From NCBI GenBank assembly GCA_029782295.1, contig JAKOVB010000027.1, positions 248,001-312,000 of the forward strand: DNA of 64,000 nt. The letters run 5' to 3'. The position numbers were made by a program, and so were the translations under genes. Below are positions 52,200-59,958 of this stretch, one piece after another (positions within the stretch are counted from its first letter, which is position 1; each line of letters starts with the position of its first letter). The notes beneath the pieces are model-generated. The model did not search any database. It had not been told where the DNA came from and worked only from the letters and a program-made list of their open reading frames with translations. This DNA is from Pseudomonadota bacterium (lineage in GTDB: Bacteria; Pseudomonadota; Gammaproteobacteria; Burkholderiales; Methylophilaceae).

Positions 52200-52535
52200 T
52201 TATTTGCGCTTGGCCCGATGCGCCCGCAACGCTGCCTCGTAAGCGCCACGCGCCCACATGGCTGCCTGCTCGCGGTCTTCCATCACCTCGGCCGGCGCCT
52301 GGTAATAGGCGATATGCATCACCTTGCCGGCCTTCAGGTACTCGAACTTGCCGAGGCCAAGCCGCTCGAACATGGGTGAGTTCACCCCGTCCGCCTTCAG
52401 GTACAGCGTATCATCCGCCACCAGGGCGAACATCAGCCCGTCACGGTAAATCCCATAGCCGCCGAACATCCTGCGCGCCGTCACCGGCCCGAAGCGTTCG
52501 AATACTTCGTTCAGATAATCGACAAACTCGCTCAT
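52200..52535 (-). CDS. TfoX/Sxy N-terminal domain protein
   Basis: A 111-aa protein with only the TfoX N-terminal domain: FGPVTARRMFGGYGIYRDGLMFALVADDTLYLKAD..., YYQAPAEVMED. Full Sxy/TfoX has a second domain; short versions are common and are not known to induce competence. The ATG at 52,535 is preferred over the longer frame to 52,580, which overlaps the antiporter gene. Confidence 0.85.
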   Translation of the reverse strand: MSEFVDYLNEVFERFGPVTARRMFGGYGIYRDGLMFALVADDTLYLKADGVNSPMFERLGLGKFEYLKAGKVMHIAYYQAPAEVMEDREQAAMWARGAYEAALRAHRAKRK

Positions 52536-52545
52536 GCCGTCACCG

Positions 52546-54246
52546 TTATCTGGCGGGGGGTGCAAAACGCGCCAGGACATGGCTGGCCATGCCGCGGGCC
52601 AGTTCCTCTTCGCTGAAAAACACCATGCCCAGCCCTTCGTTGCGGATCATCACTGACTCTTCCTCGGTGTGCGTCCGCACGACAATCTCGATATCCGGGT
52701 TGAGGGTACGCGCGGTTTCGGTCATCTGCCGCACGTGGAGGGTATCCGGCGTGGCGATCACCAGCATTGCCGCATGCGCGATATGCGCCTGGATCAGCAC
52801 CGCAGGATCCCCCGCATGGCCCGAAACTGCCGCCACCCCGTTCTTGCGCAACTCTTCCACCACTTCGCGGTTCTGCTCCGCAACCACATAGGGAATGCCG
52901 CGTGCGTCCAGCTCCCTGGCGATGCGCTGGCCGACCCGGCCATAGCCCACCAGCACCACCTGCCCTTCCAGGTACTTGCGGTCGGTGCTCATCGGCAATT
53001 CGGCAAACGGATCCTGCCGCTGTTCGAACATGCGCGCCATCCTGGAGCGCTGGATCACCCAGCGCCGCAAGGGCTCCACCCCCGCCAGCAGGAGCGAATT
53101 CATCGAAATGGAAATCAGCACCCCGGCCAGAATCAGGCTCATGCCGGCCTTGGGCAACAGGCCCAGCGCACCGCCCAGCCCGGCCAGCACGATGGAAAAC
53201 TCCCCGATCTGTCCCAGGCTGGCCGCCACCTCCAGTGCCGTGCTCAAGGGATAGCGGAACAACAGCAGCAACAACGCGGAAGACAGGAAATTCCCGAACA
53301 CGATGATCGCCACCACGCCTACCACCATCAATGGGTGCGAGACCAGGATCATCGGATCGACCGTCATCCCCACCGAGACGAAGAACAGCACCGAGAACGC
53401 GTCGCGTAGCGGCAGCGACTCCTCCGCCGCCCGATGGCTGAACTCGGATTCACGCATCACCGAACCGGCGATGAACGCCCCCAGCGCGATCGACACGCTG
53501 AACACCGCAGAAGCACCATAAGCAATCACGATCGCCGCCGCGACTACCGAGAGCGTGAACAACTCGCGCGACCCCGTACTCGCCACGTGCCACAGCATCC
53601 ATGGCAGCAGGCGCCGCCCCAGCACCAGCATCAGCGCGATGAACGCCGTCACCTGCAGAAAGGTAAAGCCGAGCGTACCCCATACGGTCAGGGCCGTTAC
53701 CGTACCCCCCGGCACGCCGCCCAGCACCCCCGCCAGTGTCGGCAGCAGGATCAGCACCATCACCGTCACCAGATCCTGCACCACCAGCCAGCCCACCGCG
53801 ATGCGCCCGTTCATCGTATCCAGCTGCCCGCGCGCCTCCAGCGACTTCAGCAGCACCACCGTGCTCGCACACGCCATCGACAGCCCGAACACCACCGCCG
53901 CCCCCAGGCTCCATTGCCAGAACATCGCCACCGCGATCCCCAGCGCCGTCACCGACCCCATCTGCACCAGCGCGCCGGGAATGGCGATCCGCTTGACTGC
54001 CAGCAGGTCATCCATGGAAAAATGCAGCCCCACCCCGAACATCAGCAGCATGATGCCGATCTCGGAAAGCTGTGAGGCGATCCCCGCGTCCGCCACGAAA
54101 CCCGGCGTCATCGGCCCGATCAGGATCCCCGCCACCAGATAACCCACCAGCGCCGGCAGGCGCAGCTTCTCCGCGACGAAACCCAGGATCAAAGCAGATC
54201 CGAAGCCGGAAGCGATGGTGGTAATCAGGGAAATGTTGTGATCCAT
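52546..54246 (-). CDS. Cation/proton antiporter, KefB/YbaL family
   Basis: A 566-aa protein with an N-terminal 12-helix CPA2 exchanger domain (about 5-390) and a C-terminal Rossmann (TrkA-N/RCK) domain beginning VVLVGYGRVGQRIAREL at about 415. This layout fits YbaL/KefB-type transporters, which move K+ or Na+ against protons and are gated by nucleotides or glutathione. No KefF-type partner beside it. Upstream of a TfoX-N gene with a 10-bp gap. Confidence 0.9.
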   Translation of the reverse strand: MDHNISLITTIASGFGSALILGFVAEKLRLPALVGYLVAGILIGPMTPGFVADAGIASQLSEIGIMLLMFGVGLHFSMDDLLAVKRIAIPGALVQMGSVTALGIAVAMFWQWSLGAAVVFGLSMACASTVVLLKSLEARGQLDTMNGRIAVGWLVVQDLVTVMVLILLPTLAGVLGGVPGGTVTALTVWGTLGFTFLQVTAFIALMLVLGRRLLPWMLWHVASTGSRELFTLSVVAAAIVIAYGASAVFSVSIALGAFIAGSVMRESEFSHRAAEESLPLRDAFSVLFFVSVGMTVDPMILVSHPLMVVGVVAIIVFGNFLSSALLLLLFRYPLSTALEVAASLGQIGEFSIVLAGLGGALGLLPKAGMSLILAGVLISISMNSLLLAGVEPLRRWVIQRSRMARMFEQRQDPFAELPMSTDRKYLEGQVVLVGYGRVGQRIARELDARGIPYVVAEQNREVVEELRKNGVAAVSGHAGDPAVLIQAHIAHAAMLVIATPDTLHVRQMTETARTLNPDIEIVVRTHTEEESVMIRNEGLGMVFFSEEELARGMASHVLARFAPPAR

Positions 54247-54583
54247 AGGTTTTCTACGCTAAAAATTCATCCGGATGACACCCTGAAAACTAGCAACTTC
54301 GATGCCACCCAACTCATGGGTAGATTAAATCACGGCAAAAGCTTTTGTCATGAAAACATTCGGGGAGAAACGCAGGATTGATGATCAAATTGAAAGCGAC
54401 TTTAATGAATTGAACCGATTTCGCTGCAAAGACTCATTCCAGATAATGGTTTCGGGGGAAGATGAAAAAAATGGCCCGCGCATGCGGGCCATTTTGTTAT
54501 TTGGAGGTGCTACAGAATGTGGAACGAGGTAACGCTATCAGTATCCCTTCTGTCGATGTCCGGGTCTGCTGTTCAGATAGGGA
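54247..54583. other. Intergenic region with terminator
   Basis: This 337-bp spacer drops in GC compared with the antiporter gene. It contains the hairpin at 54,468-54,495; an apparent 60-codon frame (54,350-54,532) runs straight through that hairpin and is rejected. Confidence 0.5.
54468..54495. terminator. Terminator hairpin
   Basis: AAAATGGCCCGC/GCGGGCCATTTT stem with a GCAT loop and T runs on both sides. It lies between the small zinc-ribbon-like gene (reading leftward) and the antiporter promoter. Confidence 0.85.
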
Positions 54584-54790
54584 TTACTTGGCGCCCTTTG
54601 CATGAAGTGCACTGATCCTGGAATTCTTTTCTGTGGAGGCCTTGCCTTGCTTGTCACGTTCAGCAATTGTTTTTTTAGCACCCTCAAGACTCTTGATACA
54701 CCGCCAGCGCGTTCCTTGCTTGGTAATGATCTTCCTCATGTCTTCTTCAGGATGATTTGCGCCACAGTAATAACAAAATCGCGTAGCCAT
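54584..54790 (-). CDS. Small zinc-ribbon-like protein, 68 aa
   Basis: MATRFCYYCGANHPEEDMRK starts with a CxxC pair; a third Cys appears in WRCIKSLEGA, enough for part of a zinc knuckle with His14. The C-terminal part is basic. AGGGAAA precedes the ATG and the gene is bracketed by two similar hairpins. Similar short Cys-rich proteins are common; function unknown. Confidence 0.65.
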   Translation of the reverse strand: MATRFCYYCGANHPEEDMRKIITKQGTRWRCIKSLEGAKKTIAERDKQGKASTEKNSRISALHAKGAK

Positions 54791-54965
54791 ATTTCCCTCA
54801 AAACCGGATGACTATCATCAATAAAATGGCACCTCACGGTGCCAAAGAAATTCAGGAGATTGAGCTTAAAAACATAATAACGGGATATAGGAATCCTGTT
54901 ATCCGTCATTTCATGAAATGCGGCTCATGATTTTACTTAGGGATAAACAGGGGATGCTGAAAGCA

Positions 54966-54993
54966 AAACGGCCCGCATATGCGGGCCGTTTTG
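54966..54993. terminator. Terminator hairpin
   Basis: AAAACGGCCCGCAT/ATGCGGGCCGTTTT nearly perfect palindrome with T/A runs. Closely related in sequence to the hairpin at 54,468-54,495. Confidence 0.8.
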
Positions 54994-55072
54994 TCGTTTG
55001 GTGGGATGGGGACGCCAAAACAATCGATTGTAAGCCAGTATATATGCGGTATAAATGAAGTATGAAATATTT

Positions 55073-55095
55073 TATACCGTCAAATATACCGTCAA
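55073..55095. repeat. Direct repeats TATACCGTCAA x2
   Basis: Two identical 11-bp copies with a 12-bp period, close to one helical turn. Possible recombinase, operator or attachment sites at the start of the accessory block. Confidence 0.55.
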
Positions 55096-55412
55096 GATCT
55101 AATTCCTTGGGTCGATTGAATGGTTAATGGTTTCTATATTAAAGCCAGTTCTTCACAGTCGGCAGTACAACGTGGAGACTTTCTCTCACACCTCAGAGCT
55201 GCCGTTGCGGATTGGTGAAGTGTCGGTTACGTTTTGGTTAAGTCCCGTCTTGTTTATTGTGAACATATTTAAGATGATGAGCGCAAGATAAATACAACTC
55301 CATCCGAGTTAGCAAGATTAATATGGCTGTTCTTTTAGTTTCACGTGCATACTTGGCTTCAGCAGAAATGGCAGATACCATACAACTACAGCACCAATAA
55401 ATCTGAGTAATC

Positions 55413-56606
55413 GTGGCAACTATACAAGTTAATCCGGAGTTACTGCTTTGGGCACGAGATACTGCTGGCCTAACGTTGGAAGAGGCTGCCCACAAGTTAC
55501 AGATTCATCAGGCTTATGGTTTAACTCCCGCAGAGAGGCTTGCTGCGTTGGAACAGGGGGTTGATGCCCCCACACGTCTTTTACTGCAAAAGATGTCAAA
55601 GTGTTACCACCGTCCACTTCTAGCGTTCTACCTTGAAACACCTCCTGAAAGGGGTAATCGAGGAGAGGACTTTAGGCAATTACCCAATCACCCCTCCCCT
55701 TTACAAGAAGGTATCGTAGATGCATTGGTTAGGGATGTAAAAGCGAGACAACGCATCCTGCGATCGGCCATTGAGGAAGAGGATGAGATTACGCCTCTTG
55801 CATTCGTGAATTCGATGTCGATTGGAAATGGCACACAAGAAGTTGCAGCTTCTATCGAGCAACACCTCGGGTTCGATCTGGAAACTTACCGAAGCCACCG
55901 CACTTCGATTGATGCATTTAATTATCTAAGAAGTGTTGTGGAAGCATCTGGGGTATTCGTGCTTCTGATCGGAGATCTTGGAAGTCATCACAGCCAGATA
56001 TCCGTTGATTATTTTCGTGGATTCGCGCTTGCAGATCCTTTTGTTCCATTCATTGTGATCAATGATCAGGATGCAAAAAGCGCGTGGTCTTTTACCTTGC
56101 TTCACGAACTTGCTCATATCTGGATAGGTAGAGAAGGTGTCAGTGCATACACATCTGAAGCTGATGTTGAACGATTTTGCAATGATGTTGCCGCATCCGT
56201 ACTAATTCGCAATGCAGACTTTAGACAGTTGCCAGTTACACCCGCGACAGAACTTCAAGACGCCGTAGAAATAATCAATTATTTTGCATCGCAAGTTAAG
56301 GTGAGCATGTCTATGGTTGCTTATCAGCTCTATCGGCGGAATTCTGTTACAAGAGAGACGTGGTTAGCCTTACAGCAGGAGTTCCGCAGACTTTGGCTAG
56401 AATCAAAAGCAAATGATCGTAAACTGGCTCGTGAACGAACTGGTGGACCAGACTATTACACAGTTCGTCGTCACCGGTCTGGTCACGCTTTGATGAGCGT
56501 TGTATCCAGAATGACAAGATCTGGCGCACTTACAACAATCAAAGCTGGCAAGGTACTTGGGGTAAAACCACGAAACGTTTTTGATTTAATCGGCGTTGGT
56601 CAGTAG
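55413..56606 (+). CDS. ImmA/IrrE-family metallopeptidase with N-terminal HTH
   Basis: A 397-aa protein. The N-terminal Xre-like helix-turn-helix (LLLWARDTAGLTLEEAAHKLQI) is followed by an IrrE-type region with FTLLHELAHIWIG (HExxH zinc site, about 228-240) and a C-terminal extension. This is the COG2856 antitoxin type paired with PIN/DUF4411 toxins; the protease part may remove a repressor or the HTH may repress the operon. GTG start 55,413. Followed by its partner with a 9-bp gap. Confidence 0.87.
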   Translation: MATIQVNPELLLWARDTAGLTLEEAAHKLQIHQAYGLTPAERLAALEQGVDAPTRLLLQKMSKCYHRPLLAFYLETPPERGNRGEDFRQLPNHPSPLQEGIVDALVRDVKARQRILRSAIEEEDEITPLAFVNSMSIGNGTQEVAASIEQHLGFDLETYRSHRTSIDAFNYLRSVVEASGVFVLLIGDLGSHHSQISVDYFRGFALADPFVPFIVINDQDAKSAWSFTLLHELAHIWIGREGVSAYTSEADVERFCNDVAASVLIRNADFRQLPVTPATELQDAVEIINYFASQVKVSMSMVAYQLYRRNSVTRETWLALQQEFRRLWLESKANDRKLARERTGGPDYYTVRRHRSGHALMSVVSRMTRSGALTTIKAGKVLGVKPRNVFDLIGVGQ

Positions 56607-56615
56607 GAGGTTTAT

Positions 56616-57110
56616 TTGGTTTTTCTCCTAGACGCTAACGTTCTGATTGTTGCCAATCGACAATATTATGCTATTGACCGTGTACCAGATTTTTGGGATT
56701 GGCTCGTTGTTCAAGGGCATGCGGGAAATATCAAGATCGTCGAAGACGTTTTGGATGAGTTTGCTGGAGGTGACGATCAGCTTGCAAGCTGGGTAACTGA
56801 GGAAGAAGTTAGATCCGCATTACTCTTGCCTGAGCAGGCTGACTTAGCTTTAGTGAGGCGCGTAATATCAGATGGATATGCAAGTGATCTAACTGATGAT
56901 GAGATCGAGCAGTTAGGCCGCGATCCATTTTTGATTGCGCATGCCCTAAGCGCCCCCACTCAAAGAACAGTGGTCACCCTTGAAGCATCAAAGCCTAGAT
57001 GTATTCGCGCAAATAGGCGTGTGCCGGACGTCTGCAGGCATCTTGGAGTTAATTGTGTTGATACCTTCCAAATGCTTTTCACTCTGGATTTCCGGATAGG
57101 TAGTCGTTAG
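56616..57110 (+). CDS. DUF4411 PIN-domain protein, probable toxin
   Basis: A 164-aa PIN-type nuclease. It starts MVFLLDANVLIVANRQYY (first acidic residue), has VEDVLDEFAGGDDQL and DPFLIAHALSAPTQRTVVTLE, which supply the remaining acidic metal sites. Start is TTG with a strong TAGGAGG upstream. Paired with the ImmA/IrrE gene as a toxin-antitoxin-like module, frequent in defence islands. Confidence 0.85.
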   Translation: MVFLLDANVLIVANRQYYAIDRVPDFWDWLVVQGHAGNIKIVEDVLDEFAGGDDQLASWVTEEEVRSALLLPEQADLALVRRVISDGYASDLTDDEIEQLGRDPFLIAHALSAPTQRTVVTLEASKPRCIRANRRVPDVCRHLGVNCVDTFQMLFTLDFRIGSR

Positions 57111-57143
57111 CGATAGAGTTTGTTGCTTCTAGGATCACTACAG

Positions 57144-57590
57144 ATGTGCGGCGGTGTTAAATATACAGACAAAGCTGACAATGTGTGGTCGATTTATTTC
57201 CCCAGCCCCAAAGCGGCATTACCTGTGCTGAAACGGGACGGTGACATCGAGTGGATCACATGGGGCAAGCGTAAGGAAGAGGAAGACCGCTTCTTCGCTC
57301 CCGGAGGCTGGGCAAGGCTAGATTCAATCAACGAAGGAAAGTGGAAGCGATTTCATCCGCGCCCTGTGCTGTTGCCGGTGCAGTCCTTCATGGAGAAGGA
57401 TCATGAGCGCAAATCACACTGGTTTGATGTTCAGCCGGGTCAGTTGATTCAGGGCTTGTTGGCACAGCATGAAAACGAAACACGGGTCTATGTGGTAACG
57501 ACCGATACCCCGGATGAATACCACTACATTCATGACCGATGGCCTCGTCTGGTTGATCGGATTCAAGCTGATTCACTGAAACAAGACTGA
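57144..57590 (+). CDS. Short SRAP-like (HMCES/YedK-type) protein
   Basis: A 148-aa protein beginning Met-Cys-Gly-Gly (catalytic Cys2 of SRAP proteins, which form a covalent link with abasic DNA). C-terminal YVVTTDTPDEYHYIHDRWPRL matches the TTEA...IHDRMP motif but with Asp at the usual Glu position. Much shorter than full-length YedK (about 220 aa), lacking the N-terminal RYNIAP segment. The frame begins at 57,120 but Cys2 fixes the start. Perhaps a diverged, phage-type version; activity uncertain. Confidence 0.75.
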   Translation: MCGGVKYTDKADNVWSIYFPSPKAALPVLKRDGDIEWITWGKRKEEEDRFFAPGGWARLDSINEGKWKRFHPRPVLLPVQSFMEKDHERKSHWFDVQPGQLIQGLLAQHENETRVYVVTTDTPDEYHYIHDRWPRLVDRIQADSLKQD

Positions 57591-57656
57591 AACAAAACTG
57601 AACCTATACCGAATCAATTCACGTAACCATCTAGTAACCAAGGCGTATCTACTTTG

Positions 57657-58124
57657 ATGCATACAAGACTATTACTTACGATTCTTACCCTTCTGAGCGC
57701 AAATATCGCTGTCGCGGCAGATCTGCCAGATCCACGACTGACTCCCGGTGCCATTGATCCATCTATAACTCAGCAGAACATCCGCAGCACAGTCTGCATG
57801 AAGGGATATACCAAGTCAGTCCGACCGCCGCAGAACTACACCAACAAGCTCAAGAAAAAGCAGATCAGAGAGTACGGCTTTGCCGACTCCGATCCCAGAC
57901 ATTATGAGGAAGATCATCTGATCCCACTTAATATTGGTGGAAATCCAGACGATCCTCGCAATCTCTGGCCCCAGCCAAGGAACAGTCAGTGGAATGCAGA
58001 TCGCAAGGATGAACTGGAATTCAGCCTATACAAGCAGGTCTGTGATGGCAGAGTGCCGCTTGATGAGGCAAGGAAAGCAATAGCTGAAGACTGGATTAGG
58101 GCATACAAGAAATATGTTCGCTGA
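57657..58124 (+). CDS. Exported HNH-type nuclease
   Basis: A 155-aa protein with a signal peptide (MHTRLLLTILTLLSANIAVA) and an HNH-like site: YEEDHLIPLNIGGNPDDPRNLWPQP (His, Asn and His/Glu metal pattern). Conserved GxxxYTKSVRPP region precedes it. Secreted or periplasmic DNA/RNA nuclease by similarity of motif; target unknown. TTG 57,654 is an alternative start. Confidence 0.78.
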   Translation: MHTRLLLTILTLLSANIAVAADLPDPRLTPGAIDPSITQQNIRSTVCMKGYTKSVRPPQNYTNKLKKKQIREYGFADSDPRHYEEDHLIPLNIGGNPDDPRNLWPQPRNSQWNADRKDELEFSLYKQVCDGRVPLDEARKAIAEDWIRAYKKYVR

Positions 58125-58154
58125 TGCTCCCATGGCTTATATTGATGCCATTGC

Positions 58155-58514
58155 TCATGATGCGATAGCTGGTACTCGTGCAGGCGTAGGACGCTTCTGA
58201 TCTTCAGATGAAGAAGGATCACGGTTATAAGTAGGAACGGGGCAATCGGTCACGACATCGGCTGGCGTAAATGACAGCGTGGTGTCGTTGATCAGATAGA
58301 CCGTAACCATGGTGTCGTACTTCCAGCATACGATCTCCTTATTGCCGTCGCCCTTTTCCCAGAACCCATAGAGCCGCTCATTCGGGTCGGTGGGGCTGAT
58401 GGAACACCCGGGAAGCGCGAACAGGACGATCTGCCCATCGTGCTTGATGCAGGTATCGCTTGCATGAGCTGATAGACATGACATCACCAGCGATATCAGA
58501 AGTAGATATCTCAC
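58155..58514 (-). CDS. Exported hypothetical protein, 119 aa
   Basis: Signal peptide (MRYLLLISLVMSCLSAHA), four Cys in the mature part (TCIKH, PGCSIS, VCWKYD, TDCPVP), probably two disulfides, and a Pro/Arg/Ser-rich C-terminal tail. Reads toward the HNH gene. No family recognised. Confidence 0.6.
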   Translation of the reverse strand: MRYLLLISLVMSCLSAHASDTCIKHDGQIVLFALPGCSISPTDPNERLYGFWEKGDGNKEIVCWKYDTMVTVYLINDTTLSFTPADVVTDCPVPTYNRDPSSSEDQKRPTPARVPAIAS

Positions 58515-58558
58515 TCGACCAATCCTTCACGCCATTCCAGATTCTGACGCCAAGGCTC

Positions 58559-58852
58559 TTAAGGGATCATGACTCGGGACATAAATAAGCTCTCCCAGTA
58601 TTTATCTCCACCGTCACGCTTTGCCTTCTCGGCAAAAGAAGGAATATGCTGGAGCCTTTCCTTTAGGCTCTGGATTGCTTTTCTGCGGCGCTCCTGTTCT
58701 TTTTTGGTGTAGGACACCCTTTTGACCTGCTCAATGATCGACTCGCCTTCATAAGATTGCCATGTGTCGTATTTGTCCAGTTGGATGTATTTACCCGGCT
58801 CCATCTGATGTTCGATCCCACCAAGGCTATTTCTTTTGACTGTGTCACTCAT
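58559..58852 (-). CDS. Hypothetical protein, 97 aa
   Basis: A charged, soluble protein (MSDTVKRNSLGGIEHQMEPG...), with a long basic/acidic helix (KKEQERRRKAIQSLKERLQHI). No recognised family. Its start overlaps the stop of the following Sel1-like gene by 8 bp, so the two are probably translated together. Confidence 0.6.
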   Translation of the reverse strand: MSDTVKRNSLGGIEHQMEPGKYIQLDKYDTWQSYEGESIIEQVKRVSYTKKEQERRRKAIQSLKERLQHIPSFAEKAKRDGGDKYWESLFMSRVMIP

Positions 58853-59303
58853 TTGAGTCTTCCTCTATCACGTTATAGCTTTCTTCCAGAGATTCCAGCT
58901 CTGATGCCACTTCATCAACAACTTCATTCAATCCAAGCTCTGGGGCAAGTTTGTCAGCTCTCATAAACAAGTCTAAGGCAGACTCTAATTGCTCATGTCT
59001 TGGTGTTTGGTTTCTCCAACCAAGTGGATATCTGTAATCAATATCATTAGTTTGATAAAGCCATGCCAGCTCTAATATTGCGTCAACATGGTCAGCCTTT
59101 GCAGCATCCCCCAGCCACTTCAGGCCGCGCTCAAAGGTATTGCGATTGCTATCATCGGCGTCCCCATCGTACTGCACCCCGGCATTCTGGGCAGACTGCA
59201 CCAGCTTGCTTCCCAAGCAGTACATGGCTTCTACTACACCTTCTCTTGCAATCGGTTCCAGATCTCGAATGGCGTATTCGGAATAATCCTCTGTGTAATC
59301 CAT
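58845..59303 (-). CDS. Sel1/TPR-like hypothetical protein, 152 aa
   Basis: Helical-repeat protein with Sel1-like segments (EAMYCLGSKLVQSA, GLKWLGDAAKADHVDAILELAWLYQT) and an acidic C-terminus. Such repeats usually mediate protein contacts. Co-translated with the 97-aa gene. Function unknown; in accessory blocks such proteins may be immunity or regulatory factors. Confidence 0.65.
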   Translation of the reverse strand: MDYTEDYSEYAIRDLEPIAREGVVEAMYCLGSKLVQSAQNAGVQYDGDADDSNRNTFERGLKWLGDAAKADHVDAILELAWLYQTNDIDYRYPLGWRNQTPRHEQLESALDLFMRADKLAPELGLNEVVDEVASELESLEESYNVIEEDSNE

Positions 59304-59364
59304 TATTTTCCCAAATCGATGAAAGGGTAAACACGGGCTGAAAAGTTGAAAACGGTGTCGCTAC

Positions 59365-59958
59365 CTAGCCAGTCTGGCATGGAAACCAGTAGGACGCTGT
59401 GTTGCCAAACGGCGAGATAGGATTTGTCTCCAAAAGCATGAGGTCACACCACCCTGACTTATGCATCTTAAATGCAAGTGCTGAGTATGCTGCAATTAAC
59501 GCGTCCCTTTCATGTTCTGTAGCCACAGCTGGTTGCTGTTCAATAAAGTCTTTTGCAGCGGGATATACACGCAGCAGTGCTTTGGGATGAGCCTCCGTGA
59601 CCAATGCATTGGGCCAGCGAATTACAACTTCACGTGCGGCAAGCACCCCTTGAACTAAGCATGCTCCGCGCAAAGAATTGACATGGCTAACTGTCCCAGC
59701 ATTTCCTCCTGCAGCGCAGACCATTTCGCGCACATATGCATCAGCCCTGCGATCTCCGTCAGCAACCCAGAACAAGGGAGAATCTATTCCAACCGCAATC
59801 GGAGGAGAATCAGTAGCTAGGCTCACCTGATTCATCGCACTTGTTAAAGATGAAGTAACACCAGTCAAAATATTGATCGGAGCACCAATCTCGTTGGTGA
59901 ACAAAACCGCCCATCCAAAGGCATCTCGCCCTCCGGGATCAAAGCCAAGAAAGATCAT
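59365..59958 (-). CDS. DUF429-like (RNase H-fold) protein
   Basis: A 197-aa protein starting [18 protein letters not shown], an RNase-H/RuvC-like first strand with Asp, then [22 protein letters not shown] and [12 protein letters not shown], then [14 protein letters not shown]. This is the DUF429 layout with its acidic residues intact, so a nucleic-acid enzyme is possible. Its ATG overlaps the hsdR stop (ATGA), tying it to the restriction operon. Not a standard type I subunit. Confidence 0.75.
   Translation of the reverse strand: MIFLGFDPGGRDAFGWAVLFTNEIGAPINILTGVTSSLTSAMNQVSLATDSPPIAVGIDSPLFWVADGDRRADAYVREMVCAAGGNAGTVSHVNSLRGACLVQGVLAAREVVIRWPNALVTEAHPKALLRVYPAAKDFIEQQPAVATEHERDALIAAYSALAFKMHKSGWCDLMLLETNPISPFGNTASYWFPCQTG

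Larger units (their letters stand above)
54791..55412. other. AT-rich intergenic region at the left edge of the defence block
   Basis: 622 bp without a convincing gene. Contains a terminator-like hairpin (54,966-54,993), then a direct-repeat pair TATACCGTCAA (55,073-55,083 and 55,085-55,095) with a partial inverted copy (GGTATAAA, 55,049-55,055). The composition changes here from GC-rich core to AT-richer accessory DNA, so this may be an attachment site or a remnant of lost integrase DNA. Confidence 0.5.

Noticed and set aside
54350..54532. 60-codon plus-strand frame between the antiporter and the small Cys-rich gene
   Set aside because: It runs through the terminator hairpin at 54,468-54,495, has no good ribosome site, and shows no familiar composition.
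55238..55495. Minus-strand 85-codon frame overlapping the ImmA/IrrE start
   Set aside because: Overlaps a clear gene on the other strand, Cys/Ser-rich random composition, no ribosome site.
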